DNA from: Archangium sp.
Lineage (GTDB): Bacteria; Myxococcota; Myxococcia; Myxococcales; Myxococcaceae
NCBI GenBank assembly: GCA_016793585.1
Contig: JAEUJR010000286.1
Coordinates: 1-7,865 of the forward strand
DNA length: 7,865 bases
Direction: 5' to 3'
The notes under the pieces are model-generated. The model saw only the letters and a program-made list of their open reading frames with translations, was not told the DNA's origin and ran no database searches. Position numbers and translations under genes: made by a program. This document shows positions 6,380 through 7,865 of this stretch, one piece after another (position 1 is the first letter of the stretch; each line of letters opens with the position of its first letter).

Positions 6380-6461
6380 TGCCCAAGGAGGGATTCGAAC
6401 CCTCACGCCTCGCGGCGCCAGCCCCTCAAGCTGGTGTGTCTACCAGTTCCACCACCTGGGC
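6380..6461 (-). tRNA. tRNA-Leu (anticodon GAG)
   Basis: A complete class II tRNA of 82 nt without encoded CCA. The acceptor pairs GCCCAGG with CTTGGGC (one G-T pair), followed by discriminator A. The anticodon stem CCAGC/GCTGG encloses the loop TTGAGGG, giving GAG at 6427-6425, which reads CUC and CUU leucine codons. The long variable arm CGCC-GCGA-GGCG is typical of leucine tRNAs. The T arm is GAGGG-TTCGAAT-CCCTC. The 3' CCA must be added enzymatically, because the genome reads CAC after the discriminator. It lies 78 nt after secG on the same strand, with a terminator 3 nt beyond, so it is probably released from the secG transcript. E. coli also has a tRNA-Leu(GAG) gene (leuU) directly after secG. 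Confidence 0.97.
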
Positions 6462-6487
6462 GAGGTCATTCAGTTGTCGTGCTGCGT

Positions 6488-6529
6488 TTCCGGCGGACGG
6501 CCCTCTACCAGAAGACCTGACCACCGGAA
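6488..6529 (-). other. Stem-loop between secG and tRNA-Leu
   Basis: On the minus strand TTCCGGTGG (6529-6521) pairs with CCGCCGGAA (6496-6488): nine pairs including one G-U, around a 24-nt loop. It lies between the secG stop and the tRNA 5' end. There is no T run after it, so it is unlikely to be an intrinsic terminator. It may be a processing or 3'-end stabilising element where the tRNA is cut from the message. This is an inference from pairing only. Confidence 0.4.
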
Positions 6530-6539
6530 GAGAAAAATC

Positions 6540-6989
6540 TCAGGGCACCTTCTGGCTCGGCACCGCGTCGATGGCCTTGGGGGCCTCGGGCGCAGGCGTC
6601 GGAGCCGGCGGCGTCGTGGGATCGCCCTTCTCGACCGTCGTCGGCGTCGGAGCAGGAGCCTTGTTGGCCTCTTCCTTCGCCTTGGCGTCGGCTTCGGCCT
6701 TCGCCTTGTCAGCCTCTTCGTGCTGCTTGGCGACGAGCGACGACTTGCTGACCGCCGACGTCTTGAGGCCCACGAGCGAGAGGCCCAGCGAGGTGATGAA
6801 GAAGGCCACCGCGCAGGCGGCGGTCACCTTCCCGAGGAACGTGACGGCGCCACGGCCACCGAAGGCCGACGTCGCCGCACCGCCACCGAGCGCCGCGCCC
6901 ATGCCCGCGTCCTTCCCGGGCTGCAGGAGGATCACGAAGATCATGAAGACGCAGAGGAGGACGTGAATGGTCGTGAAGAAAGCCAACAT
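6540..6989 (-). CDS. secG: Protein translocase subunit SecG
   Basis: SecG is the small auxiliary subunit of the SecYEG channel in the inner membrane and assists SecA-driven export. The first 80 residues of this 149-aa protein fit the family: helix 1 at about 3-22, the conserved cytoplasmic stretch LLQPGKDAGMGAALGGG (21-37) followed by FGGRGAVTFLGKVT (43-56), and helix 2 at about 55-77. Many SecG proteins end soon after. Here a tail from about 80 adds a charged Lys/Ala/Glu segment (KAKAEADAKAKEEANK, 95-110) and then a Pro/Thr-rich segment. The ATG at 6989 is the only start that fits the family; its Shine-Dalgarno is poor. It follows tpiA by 56 nt and precedes a tRNA-Leu gene, as part of the pgk-tpiA-secG cluster seen in many bacteria. 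Confidence 0.94.
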   Translation of the reverse strand: MLAFFTTIHVLLCVFMIFVILLQPGKDAGMGAALGGGAATSAFGGRGAVTFLGKVTAACAVAFFITSLGLSLVGLKTSAVSKSSLVAKQHEEADKAKAEADAKAKEEANKAPAPTPTTVEKGDPTTPPAPTPAPEAPKAIDAVPSQKVP

Positions 6990-7011
6990 AGGGACGGGCG
7001 GCTTAGGTCGG

Positions 7012-7038
7012 TCGGAGCCGAACTGCAAGCGACTCCGA
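7012..7038 (-). other. Stem-loop between tpiA and secG
   Basis: The transcribed strand reads TCGGAGTCG (7038-7030), a 9-nt loop, and CGGCTCCGA (7020-7012). This makes nine continuous pairs with one G-U. No T run follows, so it is not a standard intrinsic terminator. It fills most of the 56-nt gap and could set an mRNA processing or stability boundary between the glycolytic genes and secG. It may also partly explain the weak secG ribosome binding site. Only the pairing is seen; the function is a guess. Confidence 0.4.
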
Positions 7039-7045
7039 GGGCCGA

Positions 7046-7813
7046 TCAGCCGATGGGCTTGGCCTTGATGATGGCCGCGAAGTCGGCGGCCTTGAGGCTC
7101 GCGCCACCGACCAGCGCGCCGTCGATGTCGGGCTGCGACAACAGCTCCGCCGCGTTGTCGGCCTTCACCGAACCGCCGTACTGAATGCGAACCTTCGCCG
7201 CCGTCTCCGCGCCCCACAGGCCCGTGAGCAGCGACCGAATGTGCACGTGAACCTCCTGCGCCTGGCGCGACGTCGCCGTCTTGCCCGTGCCAATCGCCCA
7301 CACCGGCTCGTACGCGATGACGAAGGAGCCACCGACGTCGGCCTTGAAGCCGTCGAGGCAGCCCTTCACCTGCGTGGAGACGACCTCGAGCGTGCGGTTG
7401 GCTTCGCGCTCGGCCAGCGTCTCGCCGACGCAGATGATCGGCAGCAGGCCCGCCTTCAGCACCGCGCCCACCTTTCGGTTCACGCCCGCGTCGGTCTCCT
7501 GGAAGAACTGCCGGCGCTCGGAGTGCCCGAGGATCACCCACGAGCAGCCCGCGTCTTTGAGCATCGGCGCAGCCGTCTCACCGGTGAACGCGCCCGAGGC
7601 CTCGGCGTGGCAGTGCTGGCCGGCCACCTGAATGTTCGAGTCCTCGAGCGCCTTGGCGACCGGGTGCAGCGCCGGAAACGTCGGCGCCACCGCGATGTCC
7701 ACGTGCCGCACCATCGAGACCAGACCCCGAAGCTCCCGCGCGAGCGCGAGCGACTCGGTGACCGTCTTGTTCATCTTCCAGTTGCCAGCGATGAAGCAGC
7801 GACGCGTCGTCAT
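7046..7813 (-). CDS. tpiA: Triosephosphate isomerase
   Basis: This cytoplasmic glycolytic/gluconeogenic enzyme interconverts dihydroxyacetone phosphate and glyceraldehyde 3-phosphate. The protein is a full-length 255 aa. All catalytic elements are present: AGNWKMN with Asn11 and Lys13, ILGHSERR with His97, and [13 protein letters not shown] (168-180) with Glu169 and the flexible loop 6. The phosphate-binding segments are YGGSVKADN (212-220) and [10 protein letters not shown] (231-240). The ATG at 7813 is chosen because GGAG lies 8 nt upstream. A GTG at 7822, overlapping the pgk stop, would add three residues but has no spacing to a ribosome binding site. It follows pgk by 5 nt, so the two glycolytic genes are surely co-transcribed. 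Confidence 0.97.
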   Translation of the reverse strand: MTTRRCFIAGNWKMNKTVTESLALARELRGLVSMVRHVDIAVAPTFPALHPVAKALEDSNIQVAGQHCHAEASGAFTGETAAPMLKDAGCSWVILGHSERRQFFQETDAGVNRKVGAVLKAGLLPIICVGETLAEREANRTLEVVSTQVKGCLDGFKADVGGSFVIAYEPVWAIGTGKTATSRQAQEVHVHIRSLLTGLWGAETAAKVRIQYGGSVKADNAAELLSQPDIDGALVGGASLKAADFAAIIKAKPIG

Positions 7814-7818
7814 GAGTG

Positions 7819-7865
7819 TCACTCCAGGGCAGCGATGCCGGGCAGCTTGAGACCTTCGAGCAGCT
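7819..7865 (-). CDS. pgk: Phosphoglycerate kinase, C-terminal end (partial)
   Basis: Fifteen codons including the TGA stop are in the window, reading [14 protein letters not shown]. The LEG-x-x-LPG-x-AAL pattern is the characteristic end of phosphoglycerate kinase, the glycolytic enzyme that makes ATP from 1,3-bisphosphoglycerate. Its place 5 nt before tpiA agrees, since pgk-tpiA is a very common pair. The rest of the gene, with the active site, lies beyond the window. Confidence 0.88.
   Translation of the reverse strand, partial: LLEGLKLPGIAALE
7822..7825 (-). promoter_or_regulatory. Shine-Dalgarno deciding the tpiA start
   Basis: GGAG on the minus strand, within the last codons of pgk, 8 nt before the ATG at 7813-7811. 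The competing GTG at 7822-7820 shares its first base with this motif, so it cannot use it. Confidence 0.65.

Noticed and set aside
6990..7541. Upstream in-frame extension of secG across tpiA
   Set aside because: The extension reads Arg/Gly-rich out-of-frame tpiA sequence. SecG homology begins exactly at the ATG at 6989.

Overview
The window is a high-GC bacterial chromosome segment in which every convincing gene lies on the minus strand, so transcription runs from high to low coordinates. Tight junctions (4-nt ATGA overlaps, 5 to 15 nt gaps) and strong GC bias at third codon positions fit a single native background. I see no insertion sequence, CRISPR array or atypical island. Base composition and the mix of genes (pgk-tpiA-secG, a two-subunit ferredoxin-dependent 2-oxoacid oxidoreductase, a full complex I operon) suggest a proteobacterium-like organism, perhaps a myxobacterium (Myxococcota). 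That placement is an inference and was not tested.

Unit 1 (7865 down to about 6349) is a housekeeping operon: the last codons of pgk, tpiA (triosephosphate isomerase), secG (translocon subunit with a long charged/Pro-rich tail) and a tRNA-Leu(GAG) gene. It ends at a very strong intrinsic terminator that starts 3 nt after the tRNA. Two 9-bp stem-loops, one on each side of secG, may mark RNA processing or stability points.

A gene-free stretch of roughly 325 to 350 nt (about 6023 to 6348) separates the units and presumably holds the promoter of unit 2. It contains a 16-nt dyad about 65 nt before the first gene, but no textbook -35/-10 pair.

Unit 2 (6001 down to 1, continuing off the edge) is a respiratory operon: korA (fused gamma-alpha subunit) and korB of a 2-oxoacid:ferredoxin oxidoreductase, a small cysteine-free rubrerythrin-like di-iron protein, then complex I genes nuoA, a fused nuoB-nuoC, nuoD, and the first 14 codons of another gene, by position probably nuoH.

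The two most interesting points are the NuoB-NuoC fusion with its roughly 60-residue low-complexity linker, and the co-transcription of a ferredoxin-reducing enzyme with a ferritin-like protein and the connecting and quinone-site subunits of complex I. The layout suggests electrons from 2-oxoacid decarboxylation may reach complex I through ferredoxin. The window does not show whether the NADH module (nuoEFG) follows.
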